A stretch of 64,000 nucleotides of DNA, taken from Alteromonas sp. RKMC-009. GTDB lineage: Bacteria; Pseudomonadota; Gammaproteobacteria; Enterobacterales; Alteromonadaceae. Below the pieces are notes generated by a model. That model ran no database searches, was not told the DNA's origin, and saw nothing but the letters and a program-made list of their open reading frames with translations. Shown here one piece after another: positions 38,275 through 48,633 of the stretch; positions within the stretch are counted from its first letter, which is position 1, and the number at the start of each line of letters is the position of its first letter. The position numbers were made by a program, and so were the translations under genes. Where the stretch lies: NCBI RefSeq assembly GCF_003584565.2, contig NZ_CP031010.1, positions 62,001 through 126,000 on the forward strand. The letters run 5' to 3'.

Positions 38275-41200
38275 TCAGTATCTCCTTTGTGTTGCTCGAG
38301 ACTAACTAAAGACCTTTCTATTTTAAGGATGCTCTGTGTTACTGCCTCACTTAATTCATCAATATGTTTCTCATCTACGGAGTTTAGACGTTGGTTCATG
38401 ATTGGATTTATAGCTTTATTAAACTCAGACCAATGAATTAAGACCTTTCTAATATTGTCGATCATCGAACCATCAATATTCGATAGTATCTCTAACAGTT
38501 TTTTTTCATTACTTGTGACTTGTAATTTAATAATCTCTTTAAACTGATTCCATTTTAAATTTTCTTTTAAATCATTGATGTATTGCTTGGCCGTTCTGTA
38601 AGTAACAGTATTCGGCGGATACAGTCCCAACTTTTCGGAGGTTTTATATGACTCCAGTATTTCATCAAGAATTTGGTATAATTCTTCGACGTTTTCAGTT
38701 TCGCTTAAATTCTCTGTTATTTGTGAAAAAACGGGTTTGAGTTCTTTTATTACAACGCTTTGAAGTTTACGTAAGTTACCTGGTAGTTGGTTGTCGACTT
38801 TTTTTCTTGCTTGTTTTAACGCTATATTGAAGTTGTCACGATCTACTGCAACATTGCTGATACTGAGAAGATCTTTCCACATACTTTGATTGATTTCCCA
38901 TTCATCCAAAACAGCACTTCTATATTCTTGAAAATTCTCGTTTATTGGTTTCTCAAGTGAGTTTTCGATATGAACGCGCGTCATTAAAAACGTATCCAAT
39001 ATATCTGTTTTAACCTTTAACCCGAGTCCCTCTTGTAATGCCAAGTGTTTTGCAACTGCGTCCGTTAAAAAGCGTTTTCTTATGGTCTTTGCAATTTCCT
39101 GTATTTGAATCGGCACCCACTGAAATTCAAAGTTTTTATAATATGTATAGTCTTCAAAGCCTTGTGGGTAATCCCATCCTTGTTTCTGACCATCGTTTGG
39201 ATTATTCTGTCTATATCTAAGTATTGCTAAAGCGGTTCTTTGCGCCAGTGCTGAGGTGTCGCTACCAGAAAAAAAATCCTCTTCTGAGTAAAAATCAATG
39301 TTGCTCGTTCTTTCATTTGTCGATGACCCAGGGATATTAATTAAATAACGCTGACCGGACTTAAGTGTAAAATCAAATACATCGCTCTTCGAATTAACTT
39401 TGGTAAATATCTTACTATTTTTGAATCCATACCAATCGCTAGGAGAGTGTTTTCTAATCATTTCATATAGTTGGATTCTGAGTTCATTTGCATACTTTTG
39501 TGATATTTGGGCTTGCTTGTTAAACCAAGGAAGTAACTCATCTTCTAGGTTTGATCCTTTATCTGGAACATTTATAGGATTTTTGGGTTCTCTTGGAACG
39601 GTTGGAGGTGGAGCGGGGTCGATAATAATATTAGACCCCAAAAGTTTCGCAAAGTCTTCCAAATTGAAAGCTTGCGCAATTTCCTTCGGTGTTGAAGATG
39701 AAAGCTGCTCAACTGTCTTTACGTCAGCCCAAATTATAGACAATTTTATTGCTTGGTCTGGAGAGTTTAATGAAAGTTGATTAATTCCTTCTATTAAAGA
39801 AGGGATTCTCTCCTTTATCTCTACATTTAGTGGAAATAAACCTTTGATATAGTCTTCTCTGTGATCTCTTAAAATATTCAATAGAACATCTTCGAGTATA
39901 TCTCTAGGGTTAAACACAATTTCATTAGAACTATTGCGGCAATACCAAGAAGCTAGCCTGATTATTGATTTTCTGTTGTATGGGAATAAAGGAATGTCGA
40001 TTGATGACTTACCGAATGACTCAAGTTGATTCGCCTGTTTCTCATCAAGCTCGGTTGACCAGACATCAATGTTGTCTGCCTGTTGGTTTCTTTGTACTAT
40101 TTCGTTTAATTGTTTACTGCCGTGCCGTGCCGCATTTAAATATCGACTACAGAAATCTACGATTCGATTCTGTATGTTTTCTTGAGTGTCATTGTTATCT
40201 CGGATTTGCCATTCGTATCTTGCTCTTGTTCTTATAGTGGCTTGTCGTTTGGTATAACCAGTATATCCGCCCGTTACAGCTAGAACTGACTTAAGAGTGC
40301 ATAAATCATCTTGTGCTTCCTCTAACAAACAGTCAATCAAAACATCTTCAATCGCAGAAACTGCAGCAAGATCTTCAACTAAAATGACAAGAGTTCTATC
40401 TAAAGACTTAAGGTGTCTTCTGATCTCTTTAAAAACATCTTGAAAATTACCATTGTTAAATTGGAACAATTGTTGAAAAGTTGTTTGAGTCGCTTTTACG
40501 ATACCGTCATTAATAACTTGAAGCGCACTTTTTCTTTTCTCTTCCACCGAGTCCAATTGTAGCGCTTTAATGGCGTTTCTACTGGGAAGCGAAAGGTCAT
40601 CAATGCTAAAGCTGTTGATTATTTTTTCAAACTCAATAATGGATAGTTCGAATTCTTTTAATTCTAACTCTCGCTCGGAAACTCCCTTAATCCACCTTGT
40701 TGCGACTTTATAGACGTAGCTTTCTGGATGGATTAGGTATTTTTTAAATTCAACATCGTCTACAAGTGAAGGTAGTGCCCTAGCAATACTTGCCTTTTCT
40801 CGAAGTTTCTTTAGTTGCTCTGGGTCCCCATCTCTACCAATGCTGCGCATTGTGTTTTGTGCGTCCACACTAATTTCTTCGATCCGATGTTTAAGGAATG
40901 TTACAAAAAGGTCAGCTACTTCTTTTGCGACTAAACTACTTCCAACTTCATCAATTTTTTTTCTGGCGCTTTCGAATATTTCCCCATCTAAATTCTCGAG
41001 GAGTAGGTGTAGAGTTTGGCGAAGACTAGCATTTTTTGGGATTCTGACAATTTGCCATTTTTGTTCTTTTACTATTTCTTGTGTTTTCAGTTTGGCGTGT
41101 AACCATCTCACTAGGTGTGATTTACCCAAGCCTGCGTCCGCTACTATCGGGATAGGGCGGTCAATTTGTAAAAAGTGCTTTAATAAATCGTTTTCAGTGG

Positions 41201-41348
41201 CGACTACTTCATCTGTACTTGTACTAAATTTTACAAGTTGCATGGGTTCATGTACTGAAAGTAGCGTCTCTTCCGATAACTCTTCAGCTTCAATTTTTAC
41301 ACAGGCTAATACGTTTTCTCTTGCTGGCCAATAATTCTCAAGTCCCAT
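38271..41348 (-). CDS. dpdH: DpdH, large P-loop ATPase
   Basis: This 1025-aa protein has an N-terminal P-loop ATPase domain: Walker A VADAGLGKSHLVRWLH near residue 73 and a Walker B-like RTLVILVEDLAAV near residue 320, in an AAA/STAND-like arrangement. The C-terminal half contains long helices. No nuclease motif is seen. It starts where dpdG stops (shared base) and overlaps dpdI by 4 bp. It is assigned as DpdH by the ATPase domain, length and gene order. Large ATPases of this kind often act as sensors or loaders in defence complexes; here that role is inference. Confidence 0.85.
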   Translation of the reverse strand: MGLENYWPARENVLACVKIEAEELSEETLLSVHEPMQLVKFSTSTDEVVATENDLLKHFLQIDRPIPIVADAGLGKSHLVRWLHAKLKTQEIVKEQKWQIVRIPKNASLRQTLHLLLENLDGEIFESARKKIDEVGSSLVAKEVADLFVTFLKHRIEEISVDAQNTMRSIGRDGDPEQLKKLREKASIARALPSLVDDVEFKKYLIHPESYVYKVATRWIKGVSERELELKEFELSIIEFEKIINSFSIDDLSLPSRNAIKALQLDSVEEKRKSALQVINDGIVKATQTTFQQLFQFNNGNFQDVFKEIRRHLKSLDRTLVILVEDLAAVSAIEDVLIDCLLEEAQDDLCTLKSVLAVTGGYTGYTKRQATIRTRARYEWQIRDNNDTQENIQNRIVDFCSRYLNAARHGSKQLNEIVQRNQQADNIDVWSTELDEKQANQLESFGKSSIDIPLFPYNRKSIIRLASWYCRNSSNEIVFNPRDILEDVLLNILRDHREDYIKGLFPLNVEIKERIPSLIEGINQLSLNSPDQAIKLSIIWADVKTVEQLSSSTPKEIAQAFNLEDFAKLLGSNIIIDPAPPPTVPREPKNPINVPDKGSNLEDELLPWFNKQAQISQKYANELRIQLYEMIRKHSPSDWYGFKNSKIFTKVNSKSDVFDFTLKSGQRYLINIPGSSTNERTSNIDFYSEEDFFSGSDTSALAQRTALAILRYRQNNPNDGQKQGWDYPQGFEDYTYYKNFEFQWVPIQIQEIAKTIRKRFLTDAVAKHLALQEGLGLKVKTDILDTFLMTRVHIENSLEKPINENFQEYRSAVLDEWEINQSMWKDLLSISNVAVDRDNFNIALKQARKKVDNQLPGNLRKLQSVVIKELKPVFSQITENLSETENVEELYQILDEILESYKTSEKLGLYPPNTVTYRTAKQYINDLKENLKWNQFKEIIKLQVTSNEKKLLEILSNIDGSMIDNIRKVLIHWSEFNKAINPIMNQRLNSVDEKHIDELSEAVTQSILKIERSLVSLEQHKGDTE

Positions 41349-42301
41349 TACATCCCTCCTAAGCTTATGTGACTTATTGGCCTAGTTGTATTGCCGGGCA
41401 GCAACATATGCATAGTTAACTCAGAGTCAGACTTGTTCTCCAACTTAATCACTCTGCCTACCGTAAGTCTATGAAGCGCAATAGAAAGGCTTGCAGAAAG
41501 CTGGTGACTTTGTGGTTTTATCCAATCGCTATTTTTACTCGAAATTAAATTCTCTACGATTACCCTATATTCTCCGCCATCTACAACTGGTATCTCTCTT
41601 CGCAATTCAATCAGAAAATCATCGATCGATAGTCCATTTTTCGCAATATCTGAGGATAGTACTTTCTTAATGAATGGAGAAAAAAGGCGCGTTGGATCAA
41701 CCGTGAAAAGGTTCTTATCAACTTTCTCAAATAATCCCAAAAGTATTCCATAATCAGATAGCACCCCAGTCTCAGAGTTGTTTATGCTCAATCGAGTTTG
41801 ATTTTCAGAAAAGCTAGGGAAATATTTTGAAGCTATATTTCCGATATCTGTTGACCTAAAGTGCTCGTTTCCAACAAGAGTGTATCGACCTAGCGAGAGG
41901 AAAAGTACCATTGAACGAATTAGGGGCTCAATGCCATTTCCGTCTATCACATCGACTTTTTCGCTAAAAATGCACTCGCATAATCTCGATGGAAAATTAA
42001 GTTCAGAGGCATTCATATCTTTTGCACAAATATTGTCGTCTTTTTTTTGCCATAAGCCTAAATTAGACCAAAAACTCAATGATTCCTTCAACTTTTTGTA
42101 TGGATTATCCTGAAACTTGAATTCACCATTTTCATCTTTTTTATCATCTTTAAATAGATAGTCGGGGCGATACTTTTCCAGTATTTCTTCCATAGGAATA
42201 TACTCTGCCTTACCGTTCTTTATTCTTCTGTTTACTAGACGATCTATAAAAATCAACGAAGCGATATGGCTTCCTGAATGTGCATTATTTATAACAGACA
42301 T
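41348..42301 (-). CDS. dpdG: DpdG, conserved protein of the dpd cluster
   Basis: This 317-aa soluble protein has no motif that I recognise. It is alpha/beta in character, with a short charged insertion around residues 45-65 (DYLFKDDKKDENGEFKFQDN). It lies 2 bp after the dpdF stop and shares a base with dpdH. I call it DpdG because it is the only gene between the RecQ-like helicase and the large ATPase, as in the described cluster. Co-expression with dpdH suggests a partner of that ATPase. Confidence 0.72.
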   Translation of the reverse strand: MSVINNAHSGSHIASLIFIDRLVNRRIKNGKAEYIPMEEILEKYRPDYLFKDDKKDENGEFKFQDNPYKKLKESLSFWSNLGLWQKKDDNICAKDMNASELNFPSRLCECIFSEKVDVIDGNGIEPLIRSMVLFLSLGRYTLVGNEHFRSTDIGNIASKYFPSFSENQTRLSINNSETGVLSDYGILLGLFEKVDKNLFTVDPTRLFSPFIKKVLSSDIAKNGLSIDDFLIELRREIPVVDGGEYRVIVENLISSKNSDWIKPQSHQLSASLSIALHRLTVGRVIKLENKSDSELTMHMLLPGNTTRPISHISLGGM

Positions 42302-42303
42302 CG

Positions 42304-44796
42304 TTATATACCCACTAGTAGTTTAAAGTTATGAAGGGATATAGAGCATTGCTCTATTTGATACCAATTCCTGAAGCTTGATGAACTGTTTTTGGCACTT
42401 TTATTTGCAATAACAAGCGTCATTTGTTCCTGCAATTTCGGTAAATCTATAGTGCTATGATCCGTATATAATAAAATCGATGGCCACAGACTCTGGTCAT
42501 TTGAATTTGAGTCAGATATCCAAAAGTGTGAGAAGCCTGGAGGAAGATGCTCCTGGATCTCAGCAAGACACTTTTCATCTCCTACGATTCTATTGACTAA
42601 CTTTTTTTCCAAAAGTGATTTTACAAGTTTTGACCATTCCAAAAAGTCGTTGTACGACTCAGATTTTTCAAAATAGATGGGTAAAACATTGTCAATTGAG
42701 AGGAGGTTGTCCAACTCTTTAATAACTGAGTTTTCTGGTTCAAAGTTCTGAAGGGTAGGGGATGTTCCTAGGGTTGGCAGAAAGCCTTCACATCCAAGAC
42801 ATCCGCGACATGCTTTCTCGGGACGACTACCGAATAGTGAGTAGTAGGTTGTCAAACGTTCACAAAGCGGAATTTCAGGTGAGGTAATAACCTGCCTTAG
42901 CTCCTCAAATCTTTTACGCTGTATTTTGAGTTCTTCATCTCTGGCAGAATTTAGCTCATTTTCCCAAAAACTATCATGTAAGACATTTGAGTCGATGAGT
43001 TCCACAATGACCTTTTCTTGGTATCTTTTCCAGAATTCTGAATCTGCTTGTGTGATAGTTCCATCATCATTGATTGTCGTTGTGTCCGGTATGTCATAGT
43101 AGATTCTAATCAAACCATTTCGTTGCAAAAACAAAAGAGTACCCCAATTCCAATCCGCGTTTGTTTCTGTTTTTTTTCTTAAATTATTTCCAAACAATCC
43201 AACGTTTAATTCGTAAAAACCTTGCTCTTTAAAATATGAATTTTGTGGTTCCTTATTATCTCTCCACATGTCCTTCCATCGACTTAAACCTTTTTCAATA
43301 CTAATTATTTTGTCGCTGTTTACACCCTGAGCAGTGCTCAACTGCGCTTCATGATAGATAAGATAGGCAGTCGCCGCACTTCCGTTACGTCCTGCGCGGC
43401 CGATTTCTTGATAAAATCTGTCAATGTTTTCTGGTACAGATGCGTGTATTACAGACTTAATATCATCCTTGTCCATTCCTACGCCGAACGCAGAAGTTGC
43501 AACCATGATGTCATACTCATCTCTCTGCCATTTATCTATTACGTCTATTCTTTGATTGTAGGAAGTCTCACCCGTAAACAAACCTACTCGTGTGAGCCCG
43601 AGTTGTTTGAATGCTTTGTATATCTTATTTGAGTCATCTTTTTTTGTTGTGTAGATGATTAATGGTTTTGGAAGTTTAAACGCTTTATCGAGAAGTTTTG
43701 TGAAGTGCTCCTTATAAGGTAATTTTTCAAATGATGTTTTTATCTCTGGACGCAAAAAGTTGCCGTTAACCACTGTAGGTAAGACATTTGGTTCACCATA
43801 AATCTTGTTAATTTTTTCAATACTGTTTTGAGTGAAAGTAGCGGATAAGAAAATTAAGTTGAATGGAGTTGCTGATACTGTTCGGAGTGTGGAGACTAGT
43901 GCTCCAAATTTTTGAAACTCAGGTCTAAAATTAGCTCCCCAAGAGTCAATTAAATGCGCTTCATCAATAACAATTTCAGATAATTGTCCTCGTTTGGCAA
44001 GAATGAATAATGTGTTAAGTAAACTCGTTGTAAGTGCTTCTGGAGATGTAAACAGCACTTGTTGATTACCAGCTAACAAATCACTTCGAATTTTCCTCCT
44101 TTCATTCTCGCTTAAATTTGCGTGCCAAGATAAATTTTCTTTTAGTGAGCCTTGAAGAATTTCGCTCATTCTTTGAGCTTGTTCAATCGCTAGGCCTACT
44201 GTTGGCATTAGGACTATTGTGCTTGAAAACTTTCTTTGAAATAGAACTGAAGATTGAATAATTAAGCTTTTTCCACAACCTGTTGGGAGATTTATAAATA
44301 GGGTCGACCCCTTTTTAGCCGTAAGGCATGTTCTCACGGCAAGTTGCTGACCTTCTGTTTTATAAGTTTTGTATCCATGCGCTTTTAGTTTTTGCTGGAG
44401 GCATATATCCATATCCTTTTTAACTGTGTTGCGAGTATTTTTGAATTGGTAAATGTCTAAGTCAGCTTCATGGACAGCACTTTCAATAAGGTACAATTGA
44501 TTTCCAACTTCCCTCTGAGAGACACCTATCAATCGTGCAAGTTCAAGTTCGGATTGATTCAACTTCCTAACAAAATTAAACGTCGTATATTTCAGTTCTA
44601 CTTGATGTTGGATCGATAGGAAAAAGTCTTTCAACAAGTAAAGAAACTCAATGCTCGAGACTTTATGTTGCTCGACCGCCGAAAATAAACGACGGAAAAA
44701 CATATTATCAGGATAGTCACTTTGAAGCTTTTCTAGTGTTTCTAGTAACGACTGATACTGGGTCTGTGTAAAACTAGTGGAGTTGGAAGTAATCAC
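42304..44796 (-). CDS. dpdF: DpdF, RecQ-like DEAH helicase
   Basis: This 830-aa SF2 helicase has motif I INLPTGCGKSLIIQS near residue 174, motif II EIVIDEAHLIDSWG near 278, motif III FLSATFTQ near 319 and motif VI FYQEIGRAGRNGSA near 468. A RecQ-type cysteine cluster, CERLTTYYSLFGS followed by CRGCLGCEGF, lies around 650-680. RecQ, WYL and other helicases share this core, but the cysteine cluster favours RecQ-like. About 140 residues of N-terminal helical region precede the helicase. It is separated from dpdE by 5 bp and from dpdG by 2 bp. It presumably unwinds or translocates DNA in the restriction step. Confidence 0.9.
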   Translation of the reverse strand: MITSNSTSFTQTQYQSLLETLEKLQSDYPDNMFFRRLFSAVEQHKVSSIEFLYLLKDFFLSIQHQVELKYTTFNFVRKLNQSELELARLIGVSQREVGNQLYLIESAVHEADLDIYQFKNTRNTVKKDMDICLQQKLKAHGYKTYKTEGQQLAVRTCLTAKKGSTLFINLPTGCGKSLIIQSSVLFQRKFSSTIVLMPTVGLAIEQAQRMSEILQGSLKENLSWHANLSENERRKIRSDLLAGNQQVLFTSPEALTTSLLNTLFILAKRGQLSEIVIDEAHLIDSWGANFRPEFQKFGALVSTLRTVSATPFNLIFLSATFTQNSIEKINKIYGEPNVLPTVVNGNFLRPEIKTSFEKLPYKEHFTKLLDKAFKLPKPLIIYTTKKDDSNKIYKAFKQLGLTRVGLFTGETSYNQRIDVIDKWQRDEYDIMVATSAFGVGMDKDDIKSVIHASVPENIDRFYQEIGRAGRNGSAATAYLIYHEAQLSTAQGVNSDKIISIEKGLSRWKDMWRDNKEPQNSYFKEQGFYELNVGLFGNNLRKKTETNADWNWGTLLFLQRNGLIRIYYDIPDTTTINDDGTITQADSEFWKRYQEKVIVELIDSNVLHDSFWENELNSARDEELKIQRKRFEELRQVITSPEIPLCERLTTYYSLFGSRPEKACRGCLGCEGFLPTLGTSPTLQNFEPENSVIKELDNLLSIDNVLPIYFEKSESYNDFLEWSKLVKSLLEKKLVNRIVGDEKCLAEIQEHLPPGFSHFWISDSNSNDQSLWPSILLYTDHSTIDLPKLQEQMTLVIANKSAKNSSSSFRNWYQIEQCSISLHNFKLLVGI

Positions 44797-44801
44797 AACA
44801 C

Positions 44802-47800
44802 TTATCCCCCGATCAGCGTTACAGACATTGCAGAGACTAATTTGACCGATAGCTTAGAAAATTGGTCTGGTGTCAGTTTTTCTGAAATTAATTCTTCAAT
44901 TAATTCGGTTTCTCTATTCGACAGTTGTGTTTCAATTATTTCCTTCCATTCGCTTGGATCAATAAATTGATTGACAAGTTCCCAAACATCCTTCTCAGCA
45001 GAAACCGAAATCTCGAAATCCTGATAAGAATCGTTTGAGTCGAGTTGTTTAAATTTTATTGGCTTTTCTAATAATCCTAGTATTGCTTCGTTGTTTTCAA
45101 TGTTTCCACGAGAGTTTAGCCACTCGCTCTTCAATTCTGGCGGAAATGTCTCATCTAAATCTCTTTGCTCAACGGATGATTCTGACTCAAGAGTACAAAG
45201 CCAATTAAGGTTAATAAAAGTTTTTGGTTCCTCAAGCTTTACATTTATTTTTCTTATCACAGCACTGGATAAGCCTATGGGTGTTGCAAGCGTGAAATTA
45301 AAAATAGTGTCTAAAAATGGTTGGCCGAAACGCAATGGATACGCGCCCGTTCTTGATGTGAGTTGCCTATCTGGAGTCATAGGCTTTGTAGATGGGTTTC
45401 TTTGGCCACTGTCGAAGTCCATGCCCAAAATGCAGTGTTTTAAAAACTCATCCACATTAAGTCGAGTTCTGCCTAGACTATATTGATAAACGAAGCAGTT
45501 ATTCTCTGTTTTTTTTACGTTGAATTTGAGGCTTTCTTTAATCCATTTTTGAATGTGTTGATGACTTTCCTCTGAATCGACATCACTAGTTTGTAGGTTG
45601 TGCGAAAAGGCCTTTATTTCAGCTATTCCATACTTCATTTCTTGCCAAACTTCTTGATCGGCTACTTTCTTCTTTTCTTTGGCAATTAGCCCATCGTCAC
45701 CACTGAGTGTTTCTTTTATAAATTCTAGTCGGTTAAATCCACTTTCTAGTAGTTCAGGCTCTTCTCGTTTTAGCAACTCCTCTAGAACTAACTGAATACT
45801 GGCAGTTGTTTCGGTAAAAACTCCAATCGTATCAACCAATAAACGGGCCCAATTGGCAATAAAACCGCCTGATGATGGAACTAACAGCATGTTTTCTATT
45901 GGCTTTATGCCAATGTCGGTAGCACAGTACCTATTTAGCCTTCCAATTCGCTGCTCTATTCTCACGATTGAACGGGGAAGACTATAATGTATGGCTAAAC
46001 GCTTTGAGCCTTGCAGGTTTAACCCGTCCTCTCCGTTTTTATCAAGAACAAGAATGTGAATTTTATCGTTGTGAATAAACTCGGGTAAACTCAGAGGGAT
46101 GTGCCGCTCAACATCATCCCTTGATTGCTCAATTAAGCGGAAAAAGTTATCTGCAACTGAAGATTCTCCACAGAAAACGGTAACCTTTCCCTCGGGGTTT
46201 TCTAACAACCATTCATCGATGTACTTCTTCGCAGAAATATCTTTTGAAGTTTGTTCGTCGTTTATACTTTCTAGAGCAAAAGCAATAATTTCATTATACT
46301 TTCGGAATTCGTCTTGTTTTTTCAAGATGTTGAGTTTTTTTGCTAACTCATTCGGTGAGTCGAGTAATGCATCGAGTAGTTCAAGAATAAACTCATGATT
46401 GGATACATAATTTTCCCCAACGACTATGCTTCGAAAATCATCTAATTGTTCGTCGAGACTGGGTATGTCATCGTTCACCGCCCATTCGACAATATCCGCT
46501 TTTCCCAAACCTGGAAAAAGTTGTTCTATGCTACTGTTTTTGGCTCCACGCCTATTTCTAATGAATCTCTGAAAGAGTCTATATTTTTCACCAAAATGGT
46601 TTTTAATTTGAATAACTAAGTAATTTCTTAACTCTTCGTTTTTTTCATCATTAAAAAAATCTATTTCAGGCTTCAGTTTGTCCAATAATTCAATAAGTCG
46701 ATTATCATCTAGGTTTAGCGCCTCAATATCTGCTACAACGCCTTCAAGCGTAAAGTCATCGGTTTCGATAGATAAAGCTTCATAAATCCCTGCTAATTGT
46801 TGCCTTGACTCTACCTTAAAATCAAAGTCCTCAATTCCCTTCTGAGTTAGATGGTAATTTTCAGGACTTAGACAATGAAGCATAGCCAAAAAGGATTTAG
46901 CATTGCCCGAGATGGGCGTTCCAGAGAGTATCAGCGTTGTAGTCGACTCATTGCATAAATTTGAAATCTTGTTGTAAACATCCGATTCGTCAGACCATGC
47001 AAAGTTAGCAAGGTTATGCCCTTCGTCAACAACGACCATTGTTGGGCTCTCAAAGTGTTTCGTAATAGAAATAGCGTCCGTGTATGGAACAACGAGAATT
47101 TTTTGCTCATCGTCTCCAAAATCATCTTCCATTACGTCTTCAAGATGAAACTTTGTAACCAGTTCAGACTTCCATTGGTCAACCAAGGCATCTGGCGTAA
47201 ATACTATAATTACAGAGTTATTCTTTTTTTCTAGAATATGCTCTCGAATCAAAAAACCTGCTTCGATTGTTTTTCCTAATCCTACTTCGTCACCAAGAAG
47301 ATATTTTTGTTTCGGGTCACTTAAAACCTGCATTACGACAGAGAGTTGGTGTGCTTCCAAATTAACAGCGCTGCTTGGAAGAGAAGATATAGATCTACAA
47401 GCTTTTCTTTGTTTAATGTAAGAATCGATGAATTTAGTTCTATTTATGTAATGCTTAACAGAGGTCGTTGCTCTTGCTGCAATAAAGTCCAACGCTGAAA
47501 AAGAGTGGCGGTTTAGAGGGGTCGGTACGAACAAGTCCTCTATGTCAAAGGTATCTGATTCTGCATTGCTGAAGTAAATAAGATGTTTATTATTTGGCCG
47601 TTGTCCGTCATAGAAACCCATACGCCAACTTTGTAGTGGGCCGAACCTGCAATAAACGACTGTTTTCTCGAACAGTCGCTCTTTGCCATTTATTTCAGAG
47701 CCTTTTAATTCAATGACTGAATCATATGGTGTTTTGGGGGATGTAAAAAAGCCAATTTTAGCTGTCTGATGTTCAACAGAAATTTCAATTATTTTACCAA

Positions 47801-47852
47801 TTCCTTTGAAGTGCTTTTTACTTTCTACTAATGAGCCTACACCCAGTTTCAA
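44802..47852 (-). CDS. dpdE: DpdE, SNF2/RapA-like helicase
   Basis: This 1016-aa SWI2/SNF2-type ATPase heads the restriction arm. Motif I LGDEVGLGKTIEAGFLIREH lies near residue 190, motif II VVVDEGHNLA near 273 (DEGH in place of DEAH), motif III LILSGTPISG near 306 and motif VI RIEQRIGRLNRY near 632. The first 90 residues form a beta-rich region as in RapA-like proteins. The start is TTG at 47852, supported by AAGGAGG 5-6 bp upstream. It has its own 440-bp upstream region with tandem 18-bp repeats, so it is probably transcribed separately from queC. Confidence 0.9.
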   Translation of the reverse strand: MKLGVGSLVESKKHFKGIGKIIEISVEHQTAKIGFFTSPKTPYDSVIELKGSEINGKERLFEKTVVYCRFGPLQSWRMGFYDGQRPNNKHLIYFSNAESDTFDIEDLFVPTPLNRHSFSALDFIAARATTSVKHYINRTKFIDSYIKQRKACRSISSLPSSAVNLEAHQLSVVMQVLSDPKQKYLLGDEVGLGKTIEAGFLIREHILEKKNNSVIIVFTPDALVDQWKSELVTKFHLEDVMEDDFGDDEQKILVVPYTDAISITKHFESPTMVVVDEGHNLANFAWSDESDVYNKISNLCNESTTTLILSGTPISGNAKSFLAMLHCLSPENYHLTQKGIEDFDFKVESRQQLAGIYEALSIETDDFTLEGVVADIEALNLDDNRLIELLDKLKPEIDFFNDEKNEELRNYLVIQIKNHFGEKYRLFQRFIRNRRGAKNSSIEQLFPGLGKADIVEWAVNDDIPSLDEQLDDFRSIVVGENYVSNHEFILELLDALLDSPNELAKKLNILKKQDEFRKYNEIIAFALESINDEQTSKDISAKKYIDEWLLENPEGKVTVFCGESSVADNFFRLIEQSRDDVERHIPLSLPEFIHNDKIHILVLDKNGEDGLNLQGSKRLAIHYSLPRSIVRIEQRIGRLNRYCATDIGIKPIENMLLVPSSGGFIANWARLLVDTIGVFTETTASIQLVLEELLKREEPELLESGFNRLEFIKETLSGDDGLIAKEKKKVADQEVWQEMKYGIAEIKAFSHNLQTSDVDSEESHQHIQKWIKESLKFNVKKTENNCFVYQYSLGRTRLNVDEFLKHCILGMDFDSGQRNPSTKPMTPDRQLTSRTGAYPLRFGQPFLDTIFNFTLATPIGLSSAVIRKINVKLEEPKTFINLNWLCTLESESSVEQRDLDETFPPELKSEWLNSRGNIENNEAILGLLEKPIKFKQLDSNDSYQDFEISVSAEKDVWELVNQFIDPSEWKEIIETQLSNRETELIEELISEKLTPDQFSKLSVKLVSAMSVTLIGG

Positions 47853-48294
47853 GACATCCTCCTTGTCGACAAAATACTACTAATACTGTCATTTAAACTA
47901 CTACCAATAGTGCCATCTATAGTTAATATTAAAACTCCTTCATTCGTTAGCACGAGGCTCGAACCACCATTTCTGGATAATCTCCACCGTCGTGTTTCCT
48001 GGACAATGACCGATATTGCTTTGTATTATCAATGTTACCTTAACATGTACACAATTCCAGTACACCAATGGCTCTGCACGATACAGTCTACTAAAACAAG
48101 CCAAATCACCATCTTAACAACACATTAACAAACTAAACTCCTGGTTTGTATCAGAAAATGGCTTAGAGAAATACCCTGAACGAATTTTAGTGCTTTGTTA
48201 CTGTAATCCTCAAGGGAAAAGTTAAGAGAGTTAAGTGTCCGCTTTATGATACTTCCTTACGAATGTATCAGGTACCTTTGTGCTCTTGAGGGTT
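47853..48294. other. noncoding region upstream of dpdE
   Basis: This 442-bp AT-rich stretch has no convincing gene. Together with about 75 bp beyond the IS it made up an intergenic region of roughly 510 bp between queC and dpdE before the insertion, too short to have held queE. It contains the dpdE ribosome-binding site and tandem repeats, and probably the dpdE promoter. Confidence 0.6.
47875..47916. repeat. tandem 18-bp repeats in dpdE leader
   Basis: Two copies of an 18-bp sequence, TACTACTAATACTGTCAT (47875-47892) and TACTACCAATAGTGCCAT (47899-47916), match at 15 of 18 positions with a 24-bp period. They lie 23-64 bp upstream of the dpdE start codon, where an operator or leader element would act. 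Confidence 0.55.
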
Positions 48295-48363
48295 TGTCCA
48301 CTTCCCCTAAACTGAGACAGACTTAATTGGAGTTTTCTGCAATGATTAATGCAGGAGACGACT

Positions 48364-48633
48364 ATGAAAAAATCACGATATACAGAATCTCAGATTATTG
48401 GGGTGTTAAAGGAAGTTGATGCAGGTATGAAGGTTGAGGAAGTCTGCCGCCAACACGGTATCAGCAGCGCAACCTACTACAATTGGAAGTCCAAATACGG
48501 CGGCATGGAAGCGTCTGACGTCAAACGGTTGAAAGAGCTTGAAGAAGAAAACGCTAAGCTCAAAAAGATGTTTGCAGATGTCAGCTTAGAAAACAATGCC
48601 ATTAAGGAGCTTGTCGCAAAAAAGGGTTGGTGA
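48364..48633 (+). CDS. IS3 transposase OrfA (outer element)
   Basis: The 89-aa helix-turn-helix subunit (MKKSRYTESQIIGVLKEVDA) has a leucine-zipper tail, the standard OrfA of IS3-type elements. An A-AAA-AAG slippery heptamer at 48618-48624, in the right phase, would give the OrfAB fusion by -1 frameshift. I use the ATG at 48364. The partner orfB is broken, so this copy cannot make a full transposase. Confidence 0.9.
   Translation: MKKSRYTESQIIGVLKEVDAGMKVEEVCRQHGISSATYYNWKSKYGGMEASDVKRLKELEEENAKLKKMFADVSLENNAIKELVAKKGW

Noticed and set aside
30282..47852. The helicase-rich minus-strand operon as a DISARM, Zorya or type I restriction system
   Set aside because: DpdJ resembles DrmA and a PLD protein is present, but there is no DISARM methylase, no HsdR/M/S and no Zorya motor genes. 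The queC/queD and TGT-like genes identify dpd.
47950..48010. GTGGTTCGAGCCTCG on the minus strand, similar to the T arm of a tRNA
   Set aside because: The flanks do not pair as a 5-bp T stem and there is no acceptor or anticodon arm. It is not a tRNA or a clear attachment site.
47910..48128. Open frame of 72 codons on the plus strand upstream of dpdE
   Set aside because: No ribosome-binding site, no protein-like composition, and it overlaps the probable dpdE promoter region.
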